From Bacillus sp. FJAT-14578 (lineage in GTDB: Bacteria; Bacillota; Bacilli; Bacillales; Bacillaceae_H): 64,000 nt of DNA. Position 1 is the first letter of the stretch; every line of letters begins with the position of its first letter. The notes beneath the pieces are model-generated. The model worked only from the letters and a program-made list of their open reading frames with translations. It made no database searches and had not been told where the DNA came from. A program made the translations under genes and the position numbers. Positions 25,582-34,341 of the stretch are shown piece by piece. The stretch is taken from assembly GCF_000504165.1 (NCBI RefSeq), contig NZ_AYSE01000013.1:1-64000 (forward strand). The letters are read 5' to 3'.

Positions 25582-26476
25582 ATATAGTATTTGTTGAATG
25601 GCCCAATAATTTTTTCATGTGCTGCCTGACTAGTCCGGCAAATTTCTCGTTCTTTTCTAGTTCAAAAATGAAGATGGCTTTTTCTAAGTAGCTTGTTCCC
25701 TTCTCTTTTTGCCCCATTTTAATTAAATTGCAGCCTGATTGATAATGCAGTTCTCCGAATAAATAGAGTGACTCGCAGCTGATGCATAGATGAATGCCTC
25801 TCTCACTGTACATTAACGATTCTTTATAATCTCCCATTTCCGTTAACGTCCGAGCCAATCCATATAAAATGCGAATTTTAATCTTTTCATCTTTGACTTG
25901 AGGCAAATACTTTAATTGGGCTAACGCCGTTCTGTAAATCTCAATCGCTTTTGTAAACTCTTTTTCTTCATCGTAAATGATGGCGATACTGTTTAAAATT
26001 TCAATTTCCCGCTCTTTATAATAAGAATCTGTTGTTTGGGTAAGCTTGATGGCTTCATGAAGTTTAGCTAAACACAGCTCTTTATTTTTATAGACATAAT
26101 AATGGCATATCCCCTCATGCCACAGTAAAAACTGTTTATTGGCAGGGGTTTGAAAAAGCGGGCTATTGCTTTCTCGATGGATGATGTGGGCAACCGATTC
26201 ATAATCTCTCTTTCGGATATATTGCCTTATTAAATGTTTCACTTCTTCTACATAATCAAGTCTTGGTGTCTCAATGCTATGAAAAAAATAATTCATATCT
26301 ACACCAAGGCGCTTTGAAATCTCATATAACGTAATACTATAAGGATACTCATCCCCGTTTTCCAGCTTGCTGATTTGGGCCTGCGTACAAATTCCTTCCG
26401 CCAATTCTTTTTGTGACAAGCCGACCAATTTGCGCAGATCCCGAATAATGCTGCCGATGCGTACTTGTTGTTCCAT
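25580..26476 (-). CDS. PlcR-like transcriptional regulator (XRE HTH plus TPR)
   Basis: 298 residues, start ATG 26476. Residues about 8-62 form an XRE helix-turn-helix (IRDLRKLVGLSQKELAEGICTQAQISKLENG). The remainder is a series of TPR-like helical pairs (KAIEIYRTALAQL, ESLMYSERGIHL, SYLEKAIFIFEL). Length, domain order and motifs match the RNPP family (PlcR, PlcRa, NprR, Rap), which bind a re-imported oligopeptide in the TPR groove. A 43-codon secreted-peptide gene lies downstream. A 7-bp inverted repeat 80 bases upstream (26557-26575) could be its operator. Targets are unknown; inhA and niaP are nearby, but I see no shared site. Confidence 0.82.
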   Translation of the reverse strand: MEQQVRIGSIIRDLRKLVGLSQKELAEGICTQAQISKLENGDEYPYSITLYEISKRLGVDMNYFFHSIETPRLDYVEEVKHLIRQYIRKRDYESVAHIIHRESNSPLFQTPANKQFLLWHEGICHYYVYKNKELCLAKLHEAIKLTQTTDSYYKEREIEILNSIAIIYDEEKEFTKAIEIYRTALAQLKYLPQVKDEKIKIRILYGLARTLTEMGDYKESLMYSERGIHLCISCESLYLFGELHYQSGCNLIKMGQKEKGTSYLEKAIFIFELEKNEKFAGLVRQHMKKLLGHSTNTI

Positions 26477-26556
26477 CCTGCCTCTCTCCTCATCTGCTTA
26501 ATTTATCCCGTTCTAACGGACAGCACCCTCCATTGATTGAAGGTTTACTTTATATA

Positions 26557-26575
26557 ATACTTTAAACAAAAGTAT
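26557..26575. promoter_or_regulatory. Inverted repeat upstream of the PlcR-like gene
   Basis: ATACTTT-AAACA-AAAGTAT is a 7-bp inverted repeat, 81 bases before the start codon. It differs from the B. cereus PlcR box (TATGNAN4TNCATA) but has comparable size and symmetry, so it is a candidate autoregulatory operator. Confidence 0.4.
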
Positions 26576-26644
26576 CCAAAGTTCCTTCTTTCCTCTCCTT
26601 TGCTTCTCTTTTTCGCTGAGAGTAAGGACTATTGACGCATAAAA

Positions 26645-26669
26645 AAAACAGCTTGATCAAAGCTGTTTT
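26645..26669 (-). terminator. Terminator overlapping the end of the 103-residue gene
   Basis: AAAACAGCTT pairs with AAGCTGTTTT, followed on the minus strand by a T-run ending TTTTTTTTATG. The stop codon of the gene lies in the loop. Confidence 0.8.
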
Positions 26670-26968
26670 AAAATGCCGAGTGATTGGATTTCCCGTTTTG
26701 TTTCATTTGTGCCAAAGCCATAAATTTTCTCATAGAGCTCTGTCATTAAATAATGCTGCTCACTTCGAATCTCATCTCCGTTTTCTTCATTAAATGATTT
26801 GACAATGGGTTTCGGATCATATTCCGTCTCTTCCAGCTCACTCAAGAGCATCTCAATTTCACGAACTTGTCGGCTTGTTGCTTCTATTTCATAATAGTGG
26901 ACCTGATCATCCAATTTCTCATCATGTATTTCTCCACTTTCAACCGAAACATAATATCGTTGTCTCAT
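26657..26968 (-). CDS. Uncharacterised 103-residue acidic protein
   Basis: Start ATG 26968 with AGGAGG upstream; a longer frame to 27049 has no ribosome site. The protein is soluble and rich in Glu (QVREIEMLLSELEETEYDPKP), with no signal or membrane segment, and predicted to be mostly helical after an N-terminal strand pair (RQRYYVSVESGEI). I do not recognise the family. It is flanked by terminators on both sides (26645-26669 and 27026-27062), so it is monocistronic. Confidence 0.7.
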   Translation of the reverse strand: MRQRYYVSVESGEIHDEKLDDQVHYYEIEATSRQVREIEMLLSELEETEYDPKPIVKSFNEENGDEIRSEQHYLMTELYEKIYGFGTNETKREIQSLGILKQL

Positions 26969-27025
26969 TCTTTCTCCTCCTATTCTATTCTTACTATAGA
27001 TGTAACCGCTTTTCTTCTTCCTAAA

Positions 27026-27062
27026 ACAAAAGACATGGACGTTATTCATCCATGTCTTTTGT
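27026..27062 (-). terminator. Terminator of niaP
   Basis: A 14-bp perfect stem (ACAAAAGACATGGA with TCCATGTCTTTTGT) and a 9-base loop, followed on the minus strand by TTTTAGG. It is just past the niaP stop. Confidence 0.85.
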
Positions 27063-27077
27063 CTTGTACATTTTTAT

Positions 27078-28280
27078 TTATTCGAGCTCTATCGCTTTCG
27101 TTTCTTTTCCTAATAATAAAACTGATATAGCTCCTATTATAATGGCAATACAGAAGATGACAAAAATGGTCGTAATCGATGTCTTCTGTGCAATAAGATA
27201 CCCGACTAAAAGCGGTCCGAGAATACCGCCGACCCGGCCGAATGATGCGGCCATCCCGGCTCCTGTTCCACGAATTTTTGTCGGATACTGCTCCGGCGTG
27301 TAGGCATATAAACCGCCCCAGGCTCCTAAGTTGAAGAACGAGAGGAAAATACCTGATGTGAGCAATAACGGAAGCGAATCCGCGTTTCCGAAAAAGTAGG
27401 CGCTCACTGCCGTTCCCGTTAAATAAGTGATCAATACAAACTTTCTCCCTGCCCGTTCAATCAGCCAAGCGGCACTGAAATATCCTGGAAGCTGGGCCAA
27501 TGTCATGATCAAGACATATTCGAAACTTTTAATGAGACTGAATCCTTTCATGACCATAACACTCGGCAGCCATAAAAACATTCCGTAATAGGAAAAAACG
27601 ACACAAAACCAAAGAATCCAAAGCATGATGGTTTCACGTCGATACGGTTTCGACCAAACCTCCGCTATGTTTTGAAACACCGATCTTTTTTCCGTTTGAA
27701 CCGGTTCAAAGCGTGGTGAATCCGGTAAATTCCATCGTAAATATAAAGCATAGAACGCCGGAAGAGCACTTAACAGCAGAGCCGTTTGCCATCCGAATTT
27801 GGGAATGACGAAAAAAGAAATAAGTGCAGCAATCAGCCATCCTCCCGCCCAAAAGCTTTCAAGCAAAACGACCACTTTTCCCCGCTCTTTCGCAGGTACG
27901 GTTTCTGAAACCAATGTAGAAGCAACAGGAAGTTCCCCTCCAAGCCCCATTCCGATGAAAAAGCGAAGCAGCAAAAACATCGCAAGCGTTGTCGTGAAAG
28001 CAGACAACCCGCTTCCAACCGAAAATAATAACAGTGTCATAATAAAGACTTGTTTACGTCCGATTTTATCTGCCAACAAACCGAACAACAAGGCGCCGAC
28101 AGCCATTCCGATTGAGTTGACGCTTCCAATCCAGCCCATTTGCTGTACGGATAAATTCCAGTCTTTCTGCAGCGCAGCCATAATGAAGGACAACATCCCT
28201 ACATCCATCGCATCAAACAGCCATCCAAGCCCGGCGATGCTTAACAGCTTTCGATTGGATATATTTTTAACTTTTGTCAT
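27078..28280 (-). CDS. niaP: Niacin transporter NiaP (MFS)
   Basis: 400 residues from ATG 28280 with AGGGGG upstream. Twelve membrane helices with MFS motifs (LADKIGRKQVF after helix 2; RFFIGMGLGGELPVASTLVSE). The N-terminal GLGWLFDAMDVGMLSFI and the segment WFCVVFSYYGMFLWLPSVM closely follow B. subtilis NiaP (YceI), which imports nicotinic acid for NAD salvage. In B. subtilis the gene is repressed by NiaR. Here a perfect palindrome TTTACATATGTAAA lies in the leader. No NAD genes are adjacent. Confidence 0.88.
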   Translation of the reverse strand: MTKVKNISNRKLLSIAGLGWLFDAMDVGMLSFIMAALQKDWNLSVQQMGWIGSVNSIGMAVGALLFGLLADKIGRKQVFIMTLLLFSVGSGLSAFTTTLAMFLLLRFFIGMGLGGELPVASTLVSETVPAKERGKVVVLLESFWAGGWLIAALISFFVIPKFGWQTALLLSALPAFYALYLRWNLPDSPRFEPVQTEKRSVFQNIAEVWSKPYRRETIMLWILWFCVVFSYYGMFLWLPSVMVMKGFSLIKSFEYVLIMTLAQLPGYFSAAWLIERAGRKFVLITYLTGTAVSAYFFGNADSLPLLLTSGIFLSFFNLGAWGGLYAYTPEQYPTKIRGTGAGMAASFGRVGGILGPLLVGYLIAQKTSITTIFVIFCIAIIIGAISVLLLGKETKAIELE

Positions 28281-28295
28281 TGGCAACCCCCTAAT

Positions 28296-28309
28296 TTTAC
28301 ATATGTAAA
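28296..28309. promoter_or_regulatory. Palindromic operator in the niaP leader
   Basis: TTTACATATGTAAA is a perfect 14-bp palindrome between the -10 box and the ribosome site of niaP. The core TTTACA/TGTAAA recurs three more times within 100 bases upstream. It could bind the nicotinate-responsive repressor NiaR, but this is inference. Confidence 0.45.
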
Positions 28310-28331
28310 CTAAAAACTTGACACTTAACAT

Positions 28332-28360
28332 ATTATAAAGAGGCCTTGTTTACAATTCAA
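28332..28360 (-). promoter_or_regulatory. Sigma-A promoter of niaP
   Basis: On the minus strand TTGAAT (28355-28360), 17 bases, TATAAT (28332-28337). It lies about 50 bases before the start codon. A further inverted repeat (ACAAGTG at 28371-28377 with CACTTGT at 28393-28399) flanks the upstream side. Confidence 0.75.
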
Positions 28361-28498
28361 CGTTTTTTTGACAAGTGTAAAGCTGTAAACTTCACTTGTT
28401 TTTCCTTATTGTTTTATTGTGGCAAATTCTTCTCTTTTCTATGATTAAATTTTACCGGTCCCTTTACTTTCTCACGCTCTTTATGTGGAATAAAAAGA

Positions 28499-28542
28499 GG
28501 ATGGATCGGATGATATATAAAGATATATCATCTAATCCATCC
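28499..28542 (-). terminator. Terminator-like hairpin after inhA
   Basis: GGATGGAT and ATCCATCC enclose GATGATATAT/ATATATCATC, giving an interrupted 18-bp stem 30 bases beyond the inhA stop. It is a likely transcription end. The T-run is weak. Confidence 0.55.
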
Positions 28543-28571
28543 CCTTGCGATTTTAGCAGGTTTTGCTTCTG

Positions 28572-30986
28572 TTAATTCAATTCCATTGTATTTCTATAAA
28601 TCCAAACAGCACCTGCCGAATTGTCCTGCGCTTCACCGACAACTTGGAACTTCAAGCCGTGCCTTGGAACAAGCCGCCCTGCATCCTCGATATCTTGATC
28701 CATGTAAAACTGATGATCATCGAAAATGCTTACCCCTGGTAAACTTGTAAAATTGTAAATGCCCCGAATAGGATTAGAAACCGTAAACGCAGGTGTAGCA
28801 TCCAATGAGAAGGCGGCATCCGCTACTTGATAGCGGGTGCTTTGCGTATACTTTCCTGCCGTATTTGCCACCGCTTCCGGATGGGCATCAACCACACCTA
28901 AAAACCCTTTACCCGGATGCATTCCGACCCAGTTGTCTGTAAAGCTTTCATCCCCGTACCATACGACTAATCCCGTATTGTACTTAGCACCGCGCGAATA
29001 AGCAAGAGATCGGTCGGCACCCGCATAGTTTCTCCACTCTAAGTAATAATAGTTATCTTTCAAATACTTGCCGTCCGATACCTCAAATCCATCGAGTTCA
29101 AATTGCGGCTCACCTTCTGCACCATCTTGGAAAACCGTTTCTCCATTTACTGTTAGCTTCGCATCATCTAATGCAAATCCATCCAACGCTAATCCGCCGT
29201 CTGTCACATACTCAAATTCAAGCTTGATTTTTTTGCCTGAAAATTGGCTTAAATCGTACGACTTGTCCACCCACTCGCCTTTTGAAGATTCGGCCCGTGC
29301 ATCTCCATCCGTATCGCCATCACCGATTGTATCAATCAATGTCTTCTCTCCATCTTCTGTTACAGCGTTTACATATAAGTAATCATACTCAAACTCAATA
29401 TCGAAATATCCCTTGTAATCGAAGATGGCATTCGTCGCATTCGTCAAGTCAAACTGAGGCGTCACAAGGCTTGTATGAAGATCGTCGCCTTTTGTGCTGT
29501 AATAATACTTTTTGCCGAAACGAGGTGTAATTCCGTCCACTTCTTTTTGCGGTAAATTCACTTTTACGATTCCCGGATTTTTGGACTTTGTGACGCTTTG
29601 GTCAATGATGGCCGCTACACCGTCTTTCGTAATGTCTTCATAATCGACTTCAATCATCTTCGCCCAGTTGCCGCCCATGACTTTTTGGAAAAATTCTTTG
29701 TTTTGCGGAGAAAAACTGGATGGTGCCGTTCCTGCCACTTTGCCGTTCCAGCTGCCGCCGCTCATGATGGACCATGAAGCAACCGGTTCTCCCTCACCTG
29801 TGTACTGGGTATCATACTCATCAGGCAATCCCAGATCATGACCGAACTCATGCGCAAATACTCCGACGGCGCCATCTTCCGGCTGAATCGTGTAATCGTA
29901 CGCAGCCATTTGACCGCCCCAATAGTTGACTTTCGCTCTTGTCCCCTCCACTTTATGAACACCATCAAGCGTCCAGCGGTGCGACCAAATAGCGTCATTG
30001 CCCAGCTTACCGCCGCCAGCCTCTTGGCCTGTGCCCGCATGAATGATCATTAAGTGATCCACCAAGCCATCCGGCTCATTTTGATTCCCGTCTTCATCAA
30101 GATCATATAAATCGAATTCATCATATTCAGCCAAGTCGATGCCCGATTCAACTGCCGCCTTCAATGCATCTTTTACGAGATCGCGAGGTCCTTTTGGAGC
30201 CAAGTTATCGTTGCCGCCATTTGGATTATCGTCACCATAATCTCTTGCTTCGCCCGGGACAGTTAACCATTTAGACACGGTTCCGTCGACCGTATAACTG
30301 CCGCCTGACTGCTCTTCATAATATTGCTTGAACGTTTGGATTTTTTCACCGTTGAATAACGTAAACTCTTCTTCCCCAAACATCAATTTTTCATAATGCT
30401 CACGGTTAAAATCTTTGGCATACATATACCCTTCTTCTTGGACGACATTATTATGCTTAAAATCGGAAAACTCCGTCAGTAAAACGAGTACTTTATCCGT
30501 GCGAACTCCTCCGTTATAGCCTGCTTGCTTCGCCGAGTCTACTTTGACCGCTCCAGTCGGTTTTCCTTTTTTAAAATTCTCATGCCCCTTACCTAACTGC
30601 TTGGCCAATTTTTCCTTTTGCTTCGTTAAAAACTCCTTTGCTTTCCGATCCATTTCTTTATCGTTATGATGAGCTTGTTTCAGAGTCGCCTCGCCGCTCT
30701 TTTGTTTAATGTATTGTTTCACTGCTTTTTGAACTTCTGCAGCTGATGCATTTTTTGAAATAATTCCTCGCTCCTGCAACGCCTTCGCAAGTCGTTCTTC
30801 TGGAATAATGTTACTGTCAATCGGTGCTGACTCTGCTATCCCGCTTGAAGTAGTGGCAGCTTGTACAGGCACTGATAAAGTCGAGCCAAATAAAAAGCTT
30901 CCGGCCACTACGGTTCCAGCTGTTGCCTTTGCCATTTTAATCAATTCTCTTTTTCTTTTTTCCACAGACCTTCTTAATCTTCTCAC
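28572..30986 (-). CDS. inhA: Immune inhibitor A-type secreted metalloprotease (M6)
   Basis: 804 residues if started at GTG 30986, which has GAGGGG seven bases upstream; a GTG at 31001 is also in frame. A basic n-region precedes a signal peptide ([22 protein letters not shown]). A propeptide follows, then the M6 catalytic domain with the zinc site [14 protein letters not shown] (HEFGH at 379-383, third ligand near 390). The C-terminal half carries beta-sandwich domains typical of InhA and secreted proteases. In the B. cereus group InhA degrades host antibacterial proteins and matrix. Here it is a secreted general protease by homology. A PlcR-like gene lies 2 kb downstream, but regulation by it is not shown. 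Confidence 0.92.
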   Translation of the reverse strand: MRRLRRSVEKRKRELIKMAKATAGTVVAGSFLFGSTLSVPVQAATTSSGIAESAPIDSNIIPEERLAKALQERGIISKNASAAEVQKAVKQYIKQKSGEATLKQAHHNDKEMDRKAKEFLTKQKEKLAKQLGKGHENFKKGKPTGAVKVDSAKQAGYNGGVRTDKVLVLLTEFSDFKHNNVVQEEGYMYAKDFNREHYEKLMFGEEEFTLFNGEKIQTFKQYYEEQSGGSYTVDGTVSKWLTVPGEARDYGDDNPNGGNDNLAPKGPRDLVKDALKAAVESGIDLAEYDEFDLYDLDEDGNQNEPDGLVDHLMIIHAGTGQEAGGGKLGNDAIWSHRWTLDGVHKVEGTRAKVNYWGGQMAAYDYTIQPEDGAVGVFAHEFGHDLGLPDEYDTQYTGEGEPVASWSIMSGGSWNGKVAGTAPSSFSPQNKEFFQKVMGGNWAKMIEVDYEDITKDGVAAIIDQSVTKSKNPGIVKVNLPQKEVDGITPRFGKKYYYSTKGDDLHTSLVTPQFDLTNATNAIFDYKGYFDIEFEYDYLYVNAVTEDGEKTLIDTIGDGDTDGDARAESSKGEWVDKSYDLSQFSGKKIKLEFEYVTDGGLALDGFALDDAKLTVNGETVFQDGAEGEPQFELDGFEVSDGKYLKDNYYYLEWRNYAGADRSLAYSRGAKYNTGLVVWYGDESFTDNWVGMHPGKGFLGVVDAHPEAVANTAGKYTQSTRYQVADAAFSLDATPAFTVSNPIRGIYNFTSLPGVSIFDDHQFYMDQDIEDAGRLVPRHGLKFQVVGEAQDNSAGAVWIYRNTMELN

Positions 30987-31033
30987 CTTTCTGCCCCTCA
31001 CTTTATAATAGATTAATTTTTCTGAATTTTTAC

Positions 31034-31072
31034 ATTATACCTCGATTATAAACTACCATTTTTATACAACAA
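31034..31072 (-). promoter_or_regulatory. Candidate inhA promoter
   Basis: On the minus strand TTGTTG (31067-31072), 16 bases, TATAAT (31045-31050); a second TATAAT lies at 31034-31039. It is about 50-80 bases before the inhA start. Further upstream, AAAAGGTTAATCG (31129-31141) and CGATTAACCTTTTT (31205-31218) form a 13-bp inverted repeat with a 63-base gap. Confidence 0.5.
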
Positions 31073-31255
31073 TAATCATATAGACTTATTTTTCCGAGAA
31101 ATTATTTTATGAAAATAAGAGAGAGGGGAAAAGGTTAATCGCATAACTACTACTATATTCATAGTCATTGCATAATTTCTATTATATAAACGACTCATCA
31201 CGCTCGATTAACCTTTTTATTTAGTAGATAATTCACAGGAACAAGACAATAAAAA

Positions 31256-31291
31256 ATAAGCTTTCATACCTATGATGATATGAAAGCTTAT
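31256..31291 (-). terminator. Terminator of the NCS2 permease gene
   Basis: ATAAGCTTTCATA pairs with TATGAAAGCTTAT (13 bp), followed on the minus strand by TTTTTTATTG. It lies 10 bases after the stop codon. Confidence 0.85.
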
Positions 31292-31300
31292 CATTTTGCT

Positions 31301-32581
31301 TCACTCGTAGTTTGACCACTTTACCGCCTTCTCGAACAGAATGGCCAATAAAATTCCCATTAATAGTCCATTACTTATAAGAGGTCGAACATAAACGGAT
31401 ATATCACTGAACAGATTCGGGGACACATTCATTAAAGATACGCCCAATAAAGTTGGAAAAGCGATACGATAAATCGTTTTGGAATTAAACGTATACGTTT
31501 GAATACTGCGCAAAGCTGTTCCAAACAATTGCAGATATGCGACAAATAACACAGCATTTCCTACAGTGACAGGCAATGTCGAAAATAGCGCCCCCAATGC
31601 CGGGATAACGCCAAGCATCACAAATAAAGCGCCTCCGATGTAAAAAGGTTTTTTCTCTAAAATTCTCGTACTTTCCAAAAAGCCGATGGAAGACGTAAAC
31701 GGTGCGTAAGGAACAAGACCGAAGACAGCTGCAATACAAGTGAAAATCCCTGTAATGGTGAATGAACTCCGATATTGGCGGTTTTCCGTCCTGGTTCCAT
31801 GAAGCTTTTCCGATGCCCGAATGGAAGCCAATGTGTTACTCGCATTTAGCATCCCCGCTAAAAAAGCCGTAATGACGATCCCAACCTGAAGCTGCGGTTC
31901 TCCCCATGGAAAGAGCGAAAAGGTGAAGTGACTGTTGCTGACAGACTCTGTTGTCGGGAATAACAGAATATACAAAACCCATCCCACCATAATTCCAATT
32001 AAAATCGCAAAATTGCTGATCAATCCCTTGCCTTTTATACTGATGACGGTCACAAGAAGCACGATAGCCATGGAAAAAAGGCTGACCGGCAAATCCAGAT
32101 GTCCCTCATCTGTCACCTTTAACATGCCTTTAAAGAAAATAAGAATAAGCTGGATAGCCAATAATAGCAGGTAAATGCTCATGACCATCGGCGTAAAAAT
32201 CCTTTGTAAAAGCGGAACTAAATTAAAAACCCCGATGAGCGCGGTCGCTGCACCCGCCAGCAAAATCCCGAGCGCCAAGCCCCCGCCTACCTCCCCATAT
32301 GTCATACCGACAGAAGAAGCGGACGTACATAAACTCAGAATAAGTCCCCACCATATACCTGAATGTCCTTCCAATAAGGGATAACGGTGTCCAATCCATC
32401 CTTGGAGCAAGCAGGCGATTCCCGTGACGATAAACGAACTCCTCACCGCGAACGCAATTTGTTCAGGCGGCAATTGAAACGCATCTCCAATGGAAATGGG
32501 AACAACAACTGTATTGGCAAAAATGAAAAACAGCCACTGAATAGAAGCAAACATCGTGGCGGATGAAGATAATCTACTCAC
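31301..32581 (-). CDS. NCS2-family purine/pyrimidine permease
   Basis: 426 residues starting at GTG 32581 with AAGGAG upstream; a nearby ATG is followed at once by a stop. There are about 12-14 hydrophobic helices. Family features include EGHSGIWWG in the first third and the region LNASNTLASIRASEKLHG. The family exchanges nucleobases (uracil, xanthine, guanine or related) with protons. It is closest in feel to the B. subtilis YwdJ-type putative permease; the substrate is not deducible. No purine riboswitch is visible upstream. It is flanked by its own terminator. Confidence 0.8.
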   Translation of the reverse strand: MSRLSSSATMFASIQWLFFIFANTVVVPISIGDAFQLPPEQIAFAVRSSFIVTGIACLLQGWIGHRYPLLEGHSGIWWGLILSLCTSASSVGMTYGEVGGGLALGILLAGAATALIGVFNLVPLLQRIFTPMVMSIYLLLLAIQLILIFFKGMLKVTDEGHLDLPVSLFSMAIVLLVTVISIKGKGLISNFAILIGIMVGWVLYILLFPTTESVSNSHFTFSLFPWGEPQLQVGIVITAFLAGMLNASNTLASIRASEKLHGTRTENRQYRSSFTITGIFTCIAAVFGLVPYAPFTSSIGFLESTRILEKKPFYIGGALFVMLGVIPALGALFSTLPVTVGNAVLFVAYLQLFGTALRSIQTYTFNSKTIYRIAFPTLLGVSLMNVSPNLFSDISVYVRPLISNGLLMGILLAILFEKAVKWSNYE

Positions 32582-32751
32582 ATTTTCTCCTTCTTTCTTT
32601 CTATTAGGCCTTTTCCTTGAACACTGTTGCCTTTTGCTCAGGAAAACATCCTTCTATGTAAAATGCGACACCTCCATTATATATGAATCCAACTTAACCT
32701 TTAAAATTTTTGATTCCTTTTTACTTTTTCCACTTTTCTGTTCTTCCATCT

Positions 32752-32880
32752 TTAATCTTTCTTCTTCTCCAATTGTTTTTTTAGTTCTTTAACTGTTTCA
32801 TTCAAGTCGATCAGCTCATTTTTCGTTTTAATCAACTCATATAAGATGAAAAAAGCTGCAATTACTCCTAATATTTCCAT
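32752..32880 (-). CDS. Small membrane peptide with coiled-coil tail
   Basis: 42 residues starting at ATG 32880, with AAGGGG eight bases upstream. Residues 3-15 form a short hydrophobic helix (ILGVIAAFFILYE). The rest is a charged heptad-like helix (TKNELIDLNETVKELKKQLEKKKD). It probably sits in the membrane with a cytoplasmic coiled coil that pairs with itself or a partner. Many Bacillus genomes carry such peptides of unknown role. It points away from mreBH, sharing a divergent upstream region. Confidence 0.6.
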   Translation of the reverse strand: MEILGVIAAFFILYELIKTKNELIDLNETVKELKKQLEKKKD

Positions 32881-33077
32881 TATGTATTCCCCTTCGTTCG
32901 TTTATTTTTTTACTTCTTCGACAAAAATACCCTTAAACCCTGGACTTTTTTCACGGTTCATTTTTATCCTTTTTCATGTCAATCACATTACTTTCTTTAC
33001 ATTACCTATAACTTTTATGCCTTACCGGCTTCTCCGTTCCCTCCTCTTGATTAGGTCCAACGCTCTTTATATAAGCA

Positions 33078-33169
33078 TTCGACAAGCCGCCATATGGCGG
33101 CTTGTCGAACCGGTTATAGGTGGCTCGTGTAACACGGGTGCTTTCCCCGTGTTACACGAGCCACCTATA
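33078..33169. repeat. Tandem double-hairpin element between divergent genes, copy 6
   Basis: Hairpin 1 (33078-33109) is a perfect 32-base palindrome starting TTCGACAAGCCGCC. Hairpin 2 (33115-33169) has a perfect 24-bp stem starting TATAGGTGGCTC and a 7-base loop TGCTTTC. Neither flanking gene ends here: the region separates the start of the 42-residue peptide gene from mreBH. A terminator role for the neighbours is therefore excluded. Confidence 0.8.
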
Positions 33170-33193
33170 TTCCATATTTTGCACTATTCCCCT

Positions 33194-33215
33194 ACCCCCA
33201 AAATTCGTCATAAAC
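33194..33215 (+). promoter_or_regulatory. Possible SigI-type promoter of mreBH
   Basis: ACCCCC (33194-33199) followed by CGTCATAAAC lies 50-70 bases before the mreBH start. In B. subtilis mreBH is transcribed by the heat-responsive SigI, whose -35 contains ACCCCC. The spacing here is not a clear match, so this is tentative. Confidence 0.35.
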
Positions 33216-33264
33216 TATAGAATATCTATGTGAGACTGCAACTCTAAAGAAATTGGGTGAAAAA

Positions 33265-34272
33265 ATGTTTTCAAACACTGAGATTGGAATCGATTTAGGG
33301 ACAGCCAATGTCCTTGTCTATAGTAAAAATAAAGGTATTATTTTAAACGAACCTTCGGTCGTGGCGATCGATACAGAAACAAAAAATGTATTGGCTGTAG
33401 GTGCGGAAGCAAAAAGCATGATCGGGAAAACTCCCGGCAGAATCGTCGCTATGCGTCCGTTAAAAAAAGGAGTCATCGCTGATTTTGATGTCACTACAAG
33501 CATGCTGAAACATATTATGAAAAAAATCACGAAAACATCGGGGTTCTCCCTTCGTAAACCGACTGTTGTGGTTTGTACACCATCCGGTTCTACTACAGTA
33601 GAGCGCCGTGCCATCCATGATGCAGTAAAAAACTGCGGGGCCAAAGAAGTCCATTTAATTGAAGAACCTGTAGCGGCTGCCATCGGGGCGGACTTGCCTG
33701 TAGAGGAGCCCGTGGCAAACGTTGTCGTGGATATCGGCGGTGGCACAACAGAGGTCGCGATTATTTCCTTTGGAGGGGTTGTTTCTTGCAACTCGATTCG
33801 CATCGGCGGAGATAATTTAGACGATGATATTATCCAGCATATTCGCAAAAAGTACAATTTACTCATCGGGGAACGAACAGCCGAACAGGTTAAAATGGAA
33901 ATCGGCTATGCTCCCATTGAACATGAAGAAAAGACGATGGAAGTACGCGGGCGTGATTTAGTAACAGGCCTGCCGAAAACGATCACCGTCAATTCTCATG
34001 AAATTCAAGCTGCCATTAAAGAATCAATACTCCATATTTTAGAAGCTATTCGCGCGACATTGGAAGATTGTCCTGCTGAATTAAGCGGCGATATCGTGGA
34101 CCGCGGGGTTATCATATGTGGAGGCGGTGCTTTGTTAAACGGCATGCAGGAGTGGCTGAGTGATGTTATCGTCGTTCCTGTTAATATCGCACCAAGTCCA
34201 TTGGAAGCGGTGGCCATCGGAACAGGCCGCTCATTAACATTCATTGATAAAATTCAAAAAGCGCTCGTATAA
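33265..34272 (+). CDS. mreBH: Actin-like cell-shape protein MreBH
   Basis: 335 residues from ATG 33265 (GGGTGA upstream), the same length as B. subtilis MreBH; a TTG 12 bases earlier is in frame. It has actin-fold nucleotide motifs: [15 protein letters not shown] (phosphate 1), [16 protein letters not shown] (phosphate 2) and [13 protein letters not shown] (adenosine). It forms membrane-associated filaments that guide lateral cell-wall synthesis and the autolysin LytE. The sequence is nearer MreBH than MreB or Mbl ([21 protein letters not shown]). It is one of only two plus-strand genes and is monocistronic. Confidence 0.93.
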   Translation: MFSNTEIGIDLGTANVLVYSKNKGIILNEPSVVAIDTETKNVLAVGAEAKSMIGKTPGRIVAMRPLKKGVIADFDVTTSMLKHIMKKITKTSGFSLRKPTVVVCTPSGSTTVERRAIHDAVKNCGAKEVHLIEEPVAAAIGADLPVEEPVANVVVDIGGGTTEVAIISFGGVVSCNSIRIGGDNLDDDIIQHIRKKYNLLIGERTAEQVKMEIGYAPIEHEEKTMEVRGRDLVTGLPKTITVNSHEIQAAIKESILHILEAIRATLEDCPAELSGDIVDRGVIICGGGALLNGMQEWLSDVIVVPVNIAPSPLEAVAIGTGRSLTFIDKIQKALV

Positions 34273-34276
34273 AAAG

Positions 34277-34310
34277 GAAACAGGAGCCGGTTAAACACCG
34301 CTCCTGTTTC
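34277..34310. terminator. Terminator after mreBH
   Basis: GAAACAGGAGC pairs with GCTCCTGTTTC, with inner GGT/ACC, followed by TTCTT on the plus strand. It lies between mreBH and the convergent aldolase gene. Confidence 0.75.
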
Positions 34311-34341
34311 TTCTTATATATAAAAAACGTTTTCAGCCTGT

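Noticed and set aside
26477..31130. PlcR boxes (TATGNAN4TNCATA) near the PlcR-like gene, niaP and inhA
   Set aside because: I scanned the upstream regions by eye and found no match, so I do not place inhA under this regulator.
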